A stretch of 64,000 nucleotides of DNA. It comes from Cupriavidus gilardii. Its GTDB lineage: Bacteria; Pseudomonadota; Gammaproteobacteria; Burkholderiales; Burkholderiaceae. Location: NCBI RefSeq assembly GCF_013314895.1, contig NZ_JABTYE010000002.1:310001-374000 (forward strand), in the 5' to 3' direction. The notes below the pieces were generated by a model. That model worked only from the letters and a program-made list of their open reading frames with translations. It was not told where the DNA came from and ran no database searches. The stretch's first letter is position 1; each line of letters opens with the position of its first letter. Both the position numbers and the translations under genes were made by a program. Shown here piece by piece: positions 49,543 to 60,732 of this stretch.

Positions 49543-50904
49543 CTATGCCGTGCCAACCAGCGGCCGCGACTCGATCGGCTCCGCCACGACTTGCATCGCC
49601 TCACGGCCGGCCTGCATCTCGTTCTCCAGCACCGCCTCGGCGATCTCGTGCGAGCGCACGGCCAGTACCGACAGCAAGGTATCGCTGAGGCCGTGGCTGT
49701 CCTCGCAGCATCCCTGCAGGAAAATCTGCGGCAGGCAGCGTGCCGAAGTCTGCAGCCGATAGTGACGGTCGACGCGGAAGCCCTCGCCGATCAGCGAGGC
49801 CAGCGGCGCCAGCATGCGCTCGTGCGCCTGGCGCCGATAGCCGGTGGCCAGCACCACCAGATCGAACTGCTGGCGCTGCACGGCGCCATTGGCACGGTCG
49901 CGCAGCACGCAGGCAATGCCGTCCGGCTGCGGCGCGGCCGCCTCGATGTCCTTGCCCGGCAGCAGCTGGTGCTGCGATCTGCCGACCACCTGCTGCTGAT
50001 AGAACAGCTGATAGATGCGCTCGATCAGGTCGAGGTCGACCACCGAGTAGTTGGTATTGCGGTATTCCTGCAGCATCTGTTGCCGGCGTTCGCCCGGTTG
50101 CCGATAGATGAAGTCGGTGAAGCCGGGGCTGAAGATCTCGTTGACGAACGGGCTGTCGTCCGACGGCTTCAGCGCGCCGCCGCGCATCACCATCGCGACC
50201 TGCGCGGCCGGGAAGCGCTTGACCAGGTCCATGAAGACCTCGGCCGCGCTCTGCCCGCCACCGACTACCGCGATCCGCCGCGGCGCCGTGTCGTCACGAT
50301 ACTGGGCGATCCGGTCCAGGTAGCCGGAGGAATGCACCACGCGCGCATCGCGCCAGCCACGGAAGGCCGCGGGCACCTGTGGCTCGCCGCCGACGCCCAG
50401 CACCAGATTGCGGGTCAGGCGCTCATGGATACGCCCGTCCGCGCTCCGTGAGCGGACACGCAGCCGTTGCACCACGCCATCGGCCGGCTCCGGAAGCACG
50501 TCGACCACCTCTTCGCCGTAGTGGCAACGCTCGCCGAAATGCGAAGCCACCCACGCCAGGTAATCGTTGAACTCGATCCGGCTGGGGAAGAAGGTTTTCA
50601 GATTGATGAACGCTTCGAGCCGCCCCCGGCTGTGCAGATAGTTGATGAAGGTATAGGGGCTGCGCGGATTGCGCAGCGTCGCCAGATCCTTCAGGAAGGA
50701 AATCTGCATATCGGTGTCGTCCAGCAGCATGCCGCCATGCCAGACGAAATCGGGCTTGCGCTCGATAAAGGCATAGCGCGGCGGCCATGCGGTGCGAGCC
50801 GCGGCCGCGGCACCGGCGCGCTCTTCCATCGCAATGGCCAGCGCGAGATTCGATGGTCCGAAGCCGATGCCGAGTAGGTCGTATTCCAAAGCACTGCTTG
50901 TCAT
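49543..50904 (-). CDS. pvdA: L-ornithine N5-monooxygenase (PvdA-like)
   Basis: This is a 453-aa protein with ATG 50904-50902 behind AAGGGGC. It has an FAD site GIGFGPSNLALA (about 12-23), a substrate region with MQISFLKDLATLRNP and FINYLHSRGRLEAFIN, an NADPH site VVGGGQSAAEVF, then SPFVNEIFSPGFTDFIY, YRNTNYSVVDLDLIERIY and the C-terminal LATGY. These segments match PvdA rather than IucD as I recall them, so ornithine is the expected substrate. It makes N5-hydroxyornithine for the three hOrn-type modules. The gene is transcribed leftward from its own TAAAT-N16-CGT element and converges with the acyltransferase gene that acts on its product. Confidence 0.93.
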   Translation of the reverse strand: MTSSALEYDLLGIGFGPSNLALAIAMEERAGAAAAARTAWPPRYAFIERKPDFVWHGGMLLDDTDMQISFLKDLATLRNPRSPYTFINYLHSRGRLEAFINLKTFFPSRIEFNDYLAWVASHFGERCHYGEEVVDVLPEPADGVVQRLRVRSRSADGRIHERLTRNLVLGVGGEPQVPAAFRGWRDARVVHSSGYLDRIAQYRDDTAPRRIAVVGGGQSAAEVFMDLVKRFPAAQVAMVMRGGALKPSDDSPFVNEIFSPGFTDFIYRQPGERRQQMLQEYRNTNYSVVDLDLIERIYQLFYQQQVVGRSQHQLLPGKDIEAAAPQPDGIACVLRDRANGAVQRQQFDLVVLATGYRRQAHERMLAPLASLIGEGFRVDRHYRLQTSARCLPQIFLQGCCEDSHGLSDTLLSVLAVRSHEIAEAVLENEMQAGREAMQVVAEPIESRPLVGTA

Positions 50905-50980
50905 CTGATGCCCCTTGCGGTGGGAGTTCGGCGACCGACGCAGCGGCCGACCCGCGTCGTCATGCGGGATATCCGATGTG

Positions 50981-51004
50981 ACGAACCGGGGCACACGATA
51001 TTTA
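50981..51004 (-). promoter_or_regulatory. Iron-starvation sigma promoter (TAAAT-N16-CGT) for the ornithine oxygenase
   Basis: On the minus strand CTAAAT (51004 downward) and TCGTC (ending 50981) are spaced by 16 bp, 77 bp before the ATG. It lies back-to-back with the rightward element at 51060 in a 245-bp divergent region. Confidence 0.78.
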
Positions 51005-51059
51005 GATTTTCAGATTCGAACCGGCAATTGCCAACGCAAGCCTGCCACTGTCTCTCGAC

Positions 51060-51083
51060 TAAATTTGCCCCGTCGCGGTCCGT
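51060..51083 (+). promoter_or_regulatory. Iron-starvation sigma promoter (TAAAT-N16-CGT) for the mbtH operon
   Basis: ACTAAAT at -35 and TCCGTCT at -10 with 16-bp spacing lie 66 bp before the MbtH start. Confidence 0.8.
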
Positions 51084-51149
51084 CTTGTTGTCACAGGCGT
51101 TCGCATCGACGTCGCCACTGCCACGCATCCAGTCAGACGAGGACACATC

Positions 51150-51401
51150 ATGAGCTTCGACAGCGACACCCTGCTGTTCCAGGTCGTCATCAACCCGGAA
51201 GAGCAGTATTCGATCTGGCCCGATTACCGCCCGATCCCGGCGGGCTGGCGGGCCGTGGGCTTCAGCGGCCAACGCCGGCAATGCCTGGAATACATCGAGA
51301 CCCACTGGACCGATATGCGGCCGGCAAGCCTGCGTGCCGCGATGGACGGGCATGCAGCGGCCGGCGTCGAGGCCCAGGCGAGCGATACGGCGGCACGATG
51401 A
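51150..51401 (+). CDS. mbtH: MbtH-family NRPS chaperone
   Basis: This is an 83-aa protein starting at ATG 51150 behind GAGGA. It shows the family signature [19 protein letters not shown] and the later [14 protein letters not shown]. MbtH-like proteins bind adenylation domains and are often needed for their folding or activity. First gene of a four-gene operon; its stop overlaps the start of the thioesterase gene (ATGA). Confidence 0.96.
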   Translation: MSFDSDTLLFQVVINPEEQYSIWPDYRPIPAGWRAVGFSGQRRQCLEYIETHWTDMRPASLRAAMDGHAAAGVEAQASDTAAR

Positions 51402-52180
51402 CGGCGATCGGGCCGGTCACGCTGTGGTGCCTGCCCAATGCCGGCGCGGGCGCCGCCGCCTATGCCGGATGGCGCCGCGCCGCACCGGCCGGGCTGACGA
51501 TCCGGCCACTGGAGCTGCCCGGCCGGGGCACCCGGATCGGGCAGCCCCTGTGCGAATCGTTCGATGCGCTGTGCGACCTGCTGGAGCAGGAGGTACGCCA
51601 GCAACGGCTGCTGGCCAGGTCGAACCATCGGCATGCGTTGTTCGGCCATAGCATGGGCGCGCTGCTTGCCTACGAGCTTGCGCACCGCTGGCAGATGCAG
51701 GGCCATCCGCCATGTGCGCTGCTGGTGTCGGGTTGTCCGGCACCGCGCCTGCGTGACCCGAACCGCTTCACCGGACCGCTGGACGATGCGGCCCTGATGG
51801 ACCATTTGCGCGCACTCGACGGCACGCCGCCGGCGCTGCTGGAACACGAGGAAATGATGGCGCTGACCTTGCCGGTGCTGCGCGCCGACTTCCGCGTCTG
51901 CGCCAGCTACCGCCATCGCGAGCGGCCGTTGCTGCGCTGTCCGCTGCATGCCTTCGGCGGCCGCGGCGATCGCAGCGTGGGCGGCGCAGTTGCGGGTTGG
52001 GGCCACGAGACCGCCGCGGCCTTCACGCTGGACTGGTACGACGGCGGCCACTTCTTCCTGCGCGAGCACACCGCATCGATGCTGGCGCGAATTGGCACGC
52101 AGCTTGGCGTATCGGCCGAGCCGGCCACGATGTCTGCGGACAGCGCTGCCAACACTATCGTGGAGGCCGGCACATGGTAA
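51398..52180 (+). CDS. Type II thioesterase (GrsT-like)
   Basis: This is a 260-aa protein with ATG 51398 overlapping the MbtH stop. It is an alpha/beta hydrolase with nucleophile Ser85 in [15 protein letters not shown], an early oxyanion segment [14 protein letters not shown] and catalytic His ~218 in YDGGHFFL. Stand-alone thioesterases of this type clear mis-acylated carrier domains of the NRPS. Its end overlaps the next gene by 7 bp. Confidence 0.93.
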   Translation: MTAIGPVTLWCLPNAGAGAAAYAGWRRAAPAGLTIRPLELPGRGTRIGQPLCESFDALCDLLEQEVRQQRLLARSNHRHALFGHSMGALLAYELAHRWQMQGHPPCALLVSGCPAPRLRDPNRFTGPLDDAALMDHLRALDGTPPALLEHEEMMALTLPVLRADFRVCASYRHRERPLLRCPLHAFGGRGDRSVGGAVAGWGHETAAAFTLDWYDGGHFFLREHTASMLARIGTQLGVSAEPATMSADSAANTIVEAGTW

Positions 52181-53028
52181 CGTCGGAACCGATGGCCGTA
52201 CCGCTGCCCGCGCCGCTCGCGCGCTTCGACATGCGCGTCTGGCGGTTGGACATCGACATCCGGGCCGAACCTGCGCCCGGTGACCTGGCGGTCCTGTCGC
52301 CGCCGGAAGTGGCACGGCTGCGCGCCTACCGCCGCGGCGCCGACCGGGCCCGCTTTGCCGCGGTACGCGGCGCGTTGCGGCGCTTGCTCGGCGCGCTTCT
52401 CGATCTTGCGCCGTGGCAAGTGCCGTTGGAGGCCGACCCTCGAGGCAAACCGATATTGCCGCGAGCCATCCACGACGCGCCCGGATTCAATGTCTCGCAC
52501 AGCGGCGGGGTCGGATTGATCGCCATCGCCACCGATCCCGCCATCGCTTCGCTCGGTGTCGACATCGAACAATGCCGCCCGGTAGAGCCGCTGGCGCTGG
52601 CCGCATCGGCGTTTGCGCCCGACGACCAGACCATGCTGCACGGCTGCCATCCCGCCCTGCGGCTGGATCGCTTCTATGCGCTGTGGACCGCGCGCGAAGC
52701 CTTGACCAAGGCAGCCGGCACGGGCATCGCCGATGCCCGATGGCAGCAGGTCGCTCTGCAGGGGTCGGGCGATGGACGCTGGCGCCCGCACGGTCCGCGC
52801 GCAGGGCTGCCGACCGCCGCGGCGGCAAGGCATCCGGCGCAGGCCTGCGAGATTGTCTCGCTGCCGTGCCAACCCAACGCGGGCGACACGCGATATCGCG
52901 CCGCAGTGGCGCTGCTCACCCGGGCTCCCATTTCTCCCCTCGCCCCCACGCCTGTCCCGCAAGCGGCAGAGGCCAGGCACACCACCTCTGCACTTCCCGC
53001 CCAGGCTCTTCCGATGAGGACCGCATGA
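52174..53028 (+). CDS. Sfp-type 4'-phosphopantetheinyl transferase
   Basis: This is a 284-aa protein; ATG 52174 lies inside the end of the thioesterase gene and has GGAGG upstream. It has FNVSHSGG, then the magnesium/CoA motif GVDIE (129-132) and FYALWTAREALTKA (about 168-181). It activates the carrier domains of the four NRPSs. The C-terminal 35-40 residues are a Pro/Ala/Thr tail beyond the usual fold. It overlaps the hydroxylase gene by ATGA. Confidence 0.93.
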   Translation: MVTSEPMAVPLPAPLARFDMRVWRLDIDIRAEPAPGDLAVLSPPEVARLRAYRRGADRARFAAVRGALRRLLGALLDLAPWQVPLEADPRGKPILPRAIHDAPGFNVSHSGGVGLIAIATDPAIASLGVDIEQCRPVEPLALAASAFAPDDQTMLHGCHPALRLDRFYALWTAREALTKAAGTGIADARWQQVALQGSGDGRWRPHGPRAGLPTAAAARHPAQACEIVSLPCQPNAGDTRYRAAVALLTRAPISPLAPTPVPQAAEARHTTSALPAQALPMRTA

Positions 53029-54017
53029 CCGATCTGTCCACGCCTACCGCCGAGTCGCTGACCGCCGCGTCGTTGCCGCGCACGGCGGCGCTGCCCTTCA
53101 CCATCGAGGCCGCCAGCGCCGGCGAACCGCTGATCGACGCGTTGCCACGGCTGCGCGCCCAGATCGAGGAACACCTGGGCACCACCGGTGGCGTGCTGCT
53201 GCGCGCCTTCGCCGTCGATGGCGCCGAGGGCTTCCGCGCCTTCGCCGCCGCCTTCGGCCATCCGCTGCTCAGCTACGAGTTCGGCTCCACACCGCGCAGC
53301 AAGGTGACCGGCGGCGTCTATACGTCCACCGAATACCCCGCGCACCAGTCGATCCCGCTGCACAACGAGCAGGCCTATACGCGCGAATGGCCGATGAAGA
53401 TCTGGTTCTATTGCGAACGGGCCGCGCCGCAGGGCGGCGAAACGCCGATTGCCGACAGCCGCGCGATCTACCGCGCCATCGATGCCGGCACACGAGAGCG
53501 TTTTGCCACGCGGGGGCTTTGCTACGTGCGCAATTTTGGCAACGGCATGGACGTGCCGTGGCAACAAGTGTTCAACACCGAGGATCGCGGCGAGGTCGAA
53601 GCCTACTGCGCGCGGCATGGCATCGTCTGCGAATGGAAGGACGACGGCGAACTGCGCACGCGCCAGCGCGTGCAGGGCATCGCCCATCATCCGCGTACCG
53701 GCGACCCGGTCTGGTTCAATCAGGCGCACCTGTTCCACCTGTCGGCGCTGGCGCCGGAGATGCGCGAGGTGCTGCTCGATACGGTCGGCGAGGAGGACCT
53801 GCCGCGCAACGTCTACTACGGCGACGGCGCGCCGATTCCCGACGCCGAACTGAACGCGGTGCGCGCGGTGCTGGACGCGCACAAGATCGTCTTCCCATGG
53901 CGCGAGGGGGATGTGCTGATGCTCGACAACATGCTGACTGCCCATGCGCGCGAGCCGTTCAGCGGACCGCGCAAGGTCGTGGTGGCAATGGCCGAGCCGC
54001 ACGGGGCACCGGCCTAG
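53025..54017 (+). CDS. TauD/TfdA-type Fe(II)/2-oxoglutarate dioxygenase, likely aspartyl beta-hydroxylase
   Basis: This is a 330-aa protein with ATG 53025 overlapping the previous stop and GAGGA upstream. Iron ligands are His113 and Glu115 (PLHNEQAY) and His307 (TAHAREPF); Arg316 (SGPRKV) should bind 2-oxoglutarate. It resembles SyrP-like enzymes that beta-hydroxylate carrier-bound aspartate in NRPS siderophores. With four Asp modules and no hydroxylase domain inside the NRPSs, it is the only candidate for making beta-hydroxyaspartate here. Which Asp residues it modifies is not readable from sequence. Last gene of the mbtH operon. Confidence 0.9.
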   Translation: MTDLSTPTAESLTAASLPRTAALPFTIEAASAGEPLIDALPRLRAQIEEHLGTTGGVLLRAFAVDGAEGFRAFAAAFGHPLLSYEFGSTPRSKVTGGVYTSTEYPAHQSIPLHNEQAYTREWPMKIWFYCERAAPQGGETPIADSRAIYRAIDAGTRERFATRGLCYVRNFGNGMDVPWQQVFNTEDRGEVEAYCARHGIVCEWKDDGELRTRQRVQGIAHHPRTGDPVWFNQAHLFHLSALAPEMREVLLDTVGEEDLPRNVYYGDGAPIPDAELNAVRAVLDAHKIVFPWREGDVLMLDNMLTAHAREPFSGPRKVVVAMAEPHGAPA

Positions 54018-54043
54018 GATGGCCGGGGCTGCACCCTCGGTTT

Positions 54044-54113
54044 CGTCATTTCCGCGCGTGCAGGAATCCAGCATCTTTCGGGCCGCTAGGTCCACGCATT
54101 CGCGGGGATGACA
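54044..54113. repeat. Degenerate REP-like segment
   Basis: CGTCATTTCCGCGCGTGCAG and, downstream, CGCATTCGCGGGGATGAC resemble decayed copies of the GC palindrome family. The gap 54018-54355 also holds a tandem repeat at 54143 and an AT-richer patch, but no gene I can support. Confidence 0.35.
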
Positions 54114-54142
54114 TCCAAGCCGCTCACGCGATAGCGACAGAG

Positions 54143-54166
54143 GAGAAGTTAAAAGAGAAGTTAAAA
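54143..54166. repeat. Perfect tandem 12-bp repeat (gagaagttaaaa x2)
   Basis: Two exact copies at 54143-54154 and 54155-54166 lie in unusually AT-rich DNA about 190 bp before the ankyrin gene. They could be a direct-repeat regulatory site or simply junction DNA at the edge of the siderophore locus. Confidence 0.6.
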
Positions 54167-54355
54167 GATCTCACCGTCCGTGCGTACTGTCTCCGGTACT
54201 GCCGCATAGCATCGACATTTGAGTTTTCCCAGTGCCATCCGAAGGAAGACGACCTGTTCCGGGCCGTGCGGCGATATGACGCAAACGCGATACCGGCCGG
54301 GAACTCACAGACAACCGACTGCAAAGCCAGCTTCCACCCATACTGGAGATCCCGC

Positions 54356-56497
54356 ATGCTATCCGCTACCGCGAAAGTACAGCCCGCCCGAATCCAAAGT
54401 GAGTCCAATTCCTCGTTTGCGACAGCCGCGCTGGCGGAATTTCGCGAGATGATCCAACGCAGAGGGTGCACGACTGCACTGCTGGAAAAAATATCGCGCC
54501 AGCCGGAATTGGCGACGATCAAGGACCCTTTCGGTTGGACCGCTTTGCATACGGCCCTTGCTCACTACGACGGTTGCGAAAGCAGCATCATCGAAGCCCT
54601 GTTGAGCGCTGGGGCCGATCCAAACGCGGCAATCGACACTGGCCAGACAGCCTTGATGTGCCACGCAAGGGCGCGGCCGTCGGCGGCCGACAAGGACAAC
54701 GGCGCCACCTTCCAGACCCTGCTACGTGCCCAGGCAGATCCCAATGCCGCTGACCGCAACGGCACGACGGTCCTGATGTACTGGGCCGCAGAGCAGCACG
54801 GTGAGGCAATCCGCCAGTTGCTGGCGGCCGGCGCCGATCTCCACACCGTTGATTCCCGTGGCAAGACAGCGTTGATGTACGCGGCCGCGTCTGGCAACTC
54901 TCGCGCAATCGGGATATTGCTGGAGAATGGTGCAGATCCGAGGACCGTAGACAAGTACGGCTGGACCGCCTTGATGCATGCTGCCGAGAAAAAGCAGCGC
55001 CAAGCCGTCGAAGAACTACAGGTTCGCTACGTGATGCAGGGCCTGACGCTTACCGACGAGGAGCGGCAAGATCTGAGAGCAAAGGAGCTCCCGTTGCTCA
55101 CCGTCGCTCAGGCCCGGGCGAGACATCGCCGACAGTGCGCGCTCCAGGCCGATGGCGGCTCACAGCCGACTGCTGCGGACCTGCGCGCGCTCCAGGAAGC
55201 CTTCGAGAACCGGAATGACGCCGCCCTGGCCGCGTTGATTGCCCGTAAGCCGGCACTAGCCAGGATAACGCCGGAGCCGTTCTTTCAACGCAGTGTTTTG
55301 CATGATGCCGTCACGAGAAAATGTGGTAGTCAGGTCATCGAGGCCCTACTCAACGCCGGGGCCGACATCGATGCAACCGCGAAATCGGGGGACACGCCAT
55401 TGATGGACGCGCTGTCCGGCTCCAATTTCGATGCCGTATCCGCACTGCTTCACGCTGGTGCGGACACCGAAGTGACGAACGCTTGCGGCATGACGCCATT
55501 GATGTCTGCGGCTTCCTCTCCGATAAGGAAACTCGGTGCCATCCGCGCATTACTGGACGCCGGCGCCAACGTAGAGGCCGCCGACAAGAACGGAAAGACG
55601 GCGTTGTTGCACGCGGCCTCGATCTACTTCACCGACGGCATCACTGCCTTGATGCACGCCGGAGCCAGGCTCGATGCCAAGGACGCCGAGGGAAAGACTG
55701 CGCTGATGTGGGCGGCAACAACAGACTACGGCAACACGCACCTTGTGCCCGAATGCTGCGACGTCATCAATGCACTGTTGCGCACGGGAGCCAACTTGCG
55801 GGCCGTCGACAATAAGGGGCAGACGGCGTTGATGTGGGCGGCACAGACGGGTAATCGTTATGCGGCGGAGACCCTGCAAGTCGCCTACGCGGTTCGTCGG
55901 CTCGCGATGACGGAGGCCGAGACGCGCATGCTGACGGAGAAGCAAATCAAATTGCTCACTCCCGCCCAGGTACAGGCGCGTATCGCCGCATATCAGGCTT
56001 GGCAGACTCGACACGCGGCCCAGCCGGCTTCAACGACGACCGCGGCCACCGAGATACAAGAGCGTGTGCAGCCACTACCCGTACCGCCGTTGGAAGCGAC
56101 CGACGCGCGCACGCCGCTCGACAACGCTCTCGCGCGGATCAAGGTGCTCGAGTCCGACAATGCCCGCTTGCGCACCATCATCGAGACCCTGTCCGCCGAC
56201 AAGCGGTCGCTGACGCAACAACTCGCCGATACGGCGAAACAACTTGGTGATCTGCAAAGTCGGGCCACCGAACGCGAAACCGAGTGGAACCAGGAAACGA
56301 CACGCTGGCATGCCGACAGGAGTTCCTTGGCACTGCGCCTGCAGGAACAGCAACGCCTACGGTCGACACAGATGAAAGTGGTGACCGATGAACGGGCTCG
56401 GCTCCAGACATTGCTTCGGTCACTGACTGACAGCGCATCGCAGTTGCAGAGCGCCATTGTGAATCTGGACACCGTGGGGGTCGATGATCCTCAATGA
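54356..56497 (+). CDS. Ankyrin-repeat protein with internal duplication and C-terminal coiled coil
   Basis: This is a 713-aa protein starting at ATG 54356 behind GGAG; no signal peptide. A first ankyrin block (about 60-215; GWTALHTALAH, ADPNAADRNGTTVLMYWA, GKTALMYAAASGN, GWTALMHAAEKK) is followed by a 44-residue segment (about 219-262: LQVRYVMQGLTLTDEE...LLTVAQARAR). A second ankyrin block (about 315-500) is followed by a related segment (about 505-548: LQVAYAVRRLAMTEAE...LLTPAQVQAR). Residues about 590-700 are Leu/Gln/Glu/Arg-rich heptads, a likely coiled coil. Codon use looks less GC-rich than the neighbours, suggesting separate acquisition. Ankyrin proteins bind other proteins; a secreted-effector role is possible but unsupported by any visible secretion signal. 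Confidence 0.85.
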   Translation: MLSATAKVQPARIQSESNSSFATAALAEFREMIQRRGCTTALLEKISRQPELATIKDPFGWTALHTALAHYDGCESSIIEALLSAGADPNAAIDTGQTALMCHARARPSAADKDNGATFQTLLRAQADPNAADRNGTTVLMYWAAEQHGEAIRQLLAAGADLHTVDSRGKTALMYAAASGNSRAIGILLENGADPRTVDKYGWTALMHAAEKKQRQAVEELQVRYVMQGLTLTDEERQDLRAKELPLLTVAQARARHRRQCALQADGGSQPTAADLRALQEAFENRNDAALAALIARKPALARITPEPFFQRSVLHDAVTRKCGSQVIEALLNAGADIDATAKSGDTPLMDALSGSNFDAVSALLHAGADTEVTNACGMTPLMSAASSPIRKLGAIRALLDAGANVEAADKNGKTALLHAASIYFTDGITALMHAGARLDAKDAEGKTALMWAATTDYGNTHLVPECCDVINALLRTGANLRAVDNKGQTALMWAAQTGNRYAAETLQVAYAVRRLAMTEAETRMLTEKQIKLLTPAQVQARIAAYQAWQTRHAAQPASTTTAATEIQERVQPLPVPPLEATDARTPLDNALARIKVLESDNARLRTIIETLSADKRSLTQQLADTAKQLGDLQSRATERETEWNQETTRWHADRSSLALRLQEQQRLRSTQMKVVTDERARLQTLLRSLTDSASQLQSAIVNLDTVGVDDPQ

Positions 56498-56584
56498 CGG
56501 CCCGGTTTGCCCCGTGTCATGCAGGCGCTTTCCCGTCAATTCCGGCCTCGCGCGGGCGCTAACTCTTGCGCGACCTATCGCGTC

Positions 56585-56604
56585 GTCCCCGCGCAGGCGG
56601 GGAC
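56585..56604. repeat. REP-like palindrome (gtccccgc...gcggggac)
   Basis: Perfect 8-bp arms with a GCAG loop lie in the 173-bp gap between the convergent ankyrin and hydratase/dehydrogenase genes. It is the clearest copy of the family seen at 474, 4546 and 14303. Confidence 0.6.
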
Positions 56605-56670
56605 TCAGCGGCTTTCCGGACTTCGCAAGACGCTGCCCTCCCTGCTTTCGTGGAGACGGGTACCGCCGCC

Positions 56671-58752
<2,082 letters not shown>

Positions 58753-58850
58753 CGAGATGTCTCCATTGGAATCGGAAATTGAAATCGGTATTGAGATCGG
58801 GATCGAATCGGGATCGGGCGCGGATCAACGTCACGCGCCCCGCGCTCAAC

Positions 58851-60608
58851 TCAGCCCGCACGATCGCTGACATCCCGCGCGATCGCCAGAAAGCGATCCA
58901 GCTCGTCGCGGATGCGCTTCTTGTTGTATTTGCCGACGCTGGTCTTCGGAATATCGCGCGTGATCGCCACCAGCCTGGGCAGCATCCATTTGGTGATGCG
59001 GCCGGTGTCGACGCCGTGGGTCTTCAGGAAGTCGATCACCGCATATTCGTCCGCCTCGAAGCCGGTGCGCACGCTGACCAGCGCCATCGGCCGCTCGCCC
59101 CAGACCGGATCGGGCACGCCGACCACGGTGGCCTCCTGCACGAAATCGGCCATCGCAATCAGGTTCTCCAGCAGCACCGTCGGCACCATCTCGGCGCCGC
59201 TGCGAATCACGTCCTTGATGCGGTCGGCGATCGTGATATAGCCGTGCGCATCGACCTTGGCCAGATCGCCCGTATGCAGCCAGCCGCCGCGCCACAGTTC
59301 GGCGCTTTTTTCGGGGTCGCGGAAGTAGCGCTCGGTGGTCCACGGTGCGCGCACGACGATTTCGCCGACGGTCTGGTCGTCTTTCGGCACCGGCCGGCCT
59401 TCATCGTCGACCACCTCGACATCGACGCCGAGGATCGGCAAGCCGGCCTTGACCAGCAGCGCATCGGTCTGCTCGCGGTCCAGGTCGACCAGGTCCTTCT
59501 TGATGAAGGACGTGACGATGGTCGGCGCGGTTTCCGTCATGCCATAGCCCGAGCTCATCCGGAACGACGGGATCAGCGCTTCGAGCTTCTTCTTCAGGCC
59601 CAGCGGCAGCGCGCCGCCGCCGACGTTGACGCGCACCAGGCTGCTGAGGTCGTATTTGTGCAGGTCCGGGTATTCCAGCAGCATCGCCGCGATGGTGGCG
59701 ACGATGCCGACCGAGGTCACCTTCTCGCGCTCGACCAGTTCGCAGAAACCCTGCACGGTGAAGGTGCCGTGCAGCACGATCTTCTGCGCGCTGTAGACCG
59801 CGATGAAAGGCGCGCCCCAGGCGTGGATGTGGTACATCGGCGTATTGAGCAGCGGCACCGCCGATTCGCCGAGCCGCACGCCGAGACCGTCCTCGATATC
59901 GATCGACGGCGTGTTGGCGATGGCGATCTGCGCCATCACGTGCACCGTCATCAGATAGAGCTGACGGTGCGTGAAGGTCGCGCCCTTGGGCTGGCCGGTG
60001 GTGCCGGTGGTGTAGCACAGCGTCGCGTTGACGTCCTCATGCAGGGCCGGCCAGTCGAACTGCTCGGGCTGCCGCGCCAGCAGATCCTCGTAGTGGATCA
60101 GGTTGGCGATGCGTGTCTCGGGCAGGCCGGGCTTGTCCGACAGGTAGACGAAGCGCTGCACCACGTCCTTGATATGGTCGTAGATCCCCTCGACCAGCGG
60201 CAGCAGCGTGTCGTCGAAGAACAGCACCCGGTCCTGCGCGTGGCGGATCGTGTAGACGATGTGCTCCGGCGACAGGCGGACGTTGACCGGATGCAGCGTC
60301 GCGCCGACGCCGGGCACGCCGAAGTACAGCTCCAGATGGCGGTGCGTGTTCAGCGCCATGGTGGCAATGCGGTCGCCCGGTTCCCCTGGCGTTCCGGCCA
60401 CGACATTGAATTCGGACGACAGCGCGTTGGCCAGCTGGCATACGCGCCGATGCCACTGGTCCCAGGTAAAGCGGAAATACTCGCCGCTGAGGTGATTGCG
60501 GTAGACGACGCCGATCTGATCGGGATACATCCGCACCGGCCGCCGCATGATGGTGGTCAACAGCAGCGGATAGTGGGTGCTGAACTCGGGATAGGTTCTC
60601 GCTTCCAT
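58851..60608 (-). CDS. Long/medium-chain acyl-CoA synthetase (AMP-binding)
   Basis: This is a 585-aa protein; ATG 60608-60606 has AGGAGA upstream, whereas a longer in-frame start does not. P-loop CYTTGTTGQPKGATFTH (about 197-213), SSGYGMTETAPT, LHTGDLAKVDAHGYITIADR and the C-terminal catalytic-Lys region KTSVGKYNKKRIRD define an acyl-activating enzyme of the fatty acyl-CoA ligase type. It would feed the downstream hydratase/dehydrogenase. Substrate chain length is not readable. It is unrelated to the siderophore FAAL at 17711 in sequence detail and is on the opposite strand. Confidence 0.9.
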   Translation of the reverse strand: MEARTYPEFSTHYPLLLTTIMRRPVRMYPDQIGVVYRNHLSGEYFRFTWDQWHRRVCQLANALSSEFNVVAGTPGEPGDRIATMALNTHRHLELYFGVPGVGATLHPVNVRLSPEHIVYTIRHAQDRVLFFDDTLLPLVEGIYDHIKDVVQRFVYLSDKPGLPETRIANLIHYEDLLARQPEQFDWPALHEDVNATLCYTTGTTGQPKGATFTHRQLYLMTVHVMAQIAIANTPSIDIEDGLGVRLGESAVPLLNTPMYHIHAWGAPFIAVYSAQKIVLHGTFTVQGFCELVEREKVTSVGIVATIAAMLLEYPDLHKYDLSSLVRVNVGGGALPLGLKKKLEALIPSFRMSSGYGMTETAPTIVTSFIKKDLVDLDREQTDALLVKAGLPILGVDVEVVDDEGRPVPKDDQTVGEIVVRAPWTTERYFRDPEKSAELWRGGWLHTGDLAKVDAHGYITIADRIKDVIRSGAEMVPTVLLENLIAMADFVQEATVVGVPDPVWGERPMALVSVRTGFEADEYAVIDFLKTHGVDTGRITKWMLPRLVAITRDIPKTSVGKYNKKRIRDELDRFLAIARDVSDRAG

Positions 60609-60680
60609 CTCGTCTCCTGGTGATTGTTGTGCGGTCTGTGACCGACGGACGCTCACTTCGCGGCGTCTTTCTCTCTCTCA

Positions 60681-60722
60681 GGTTCTCTCCCCTCTCCCGC
60701 TGGCGGGAGAGGGGAGAGAACC
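60681..60722. terminator. 20-bp perfect hairpin between MFS and acyl-CoA synthetase genes
   Basis: Two perfect 20-bp arms (60681-60700 and 60703-60722), rich in CTCTCCCC/GGGGAGAG, are separated by only 2 nt. The hairpin starts within 11 bp of the MFS stop, so it may partly terminate or process the operon message before the synthetase gene. It has no T-tract in the leftward direction. Confidence 0.5.
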
Positions 60723-60732
60723 GCGGCGGGTG

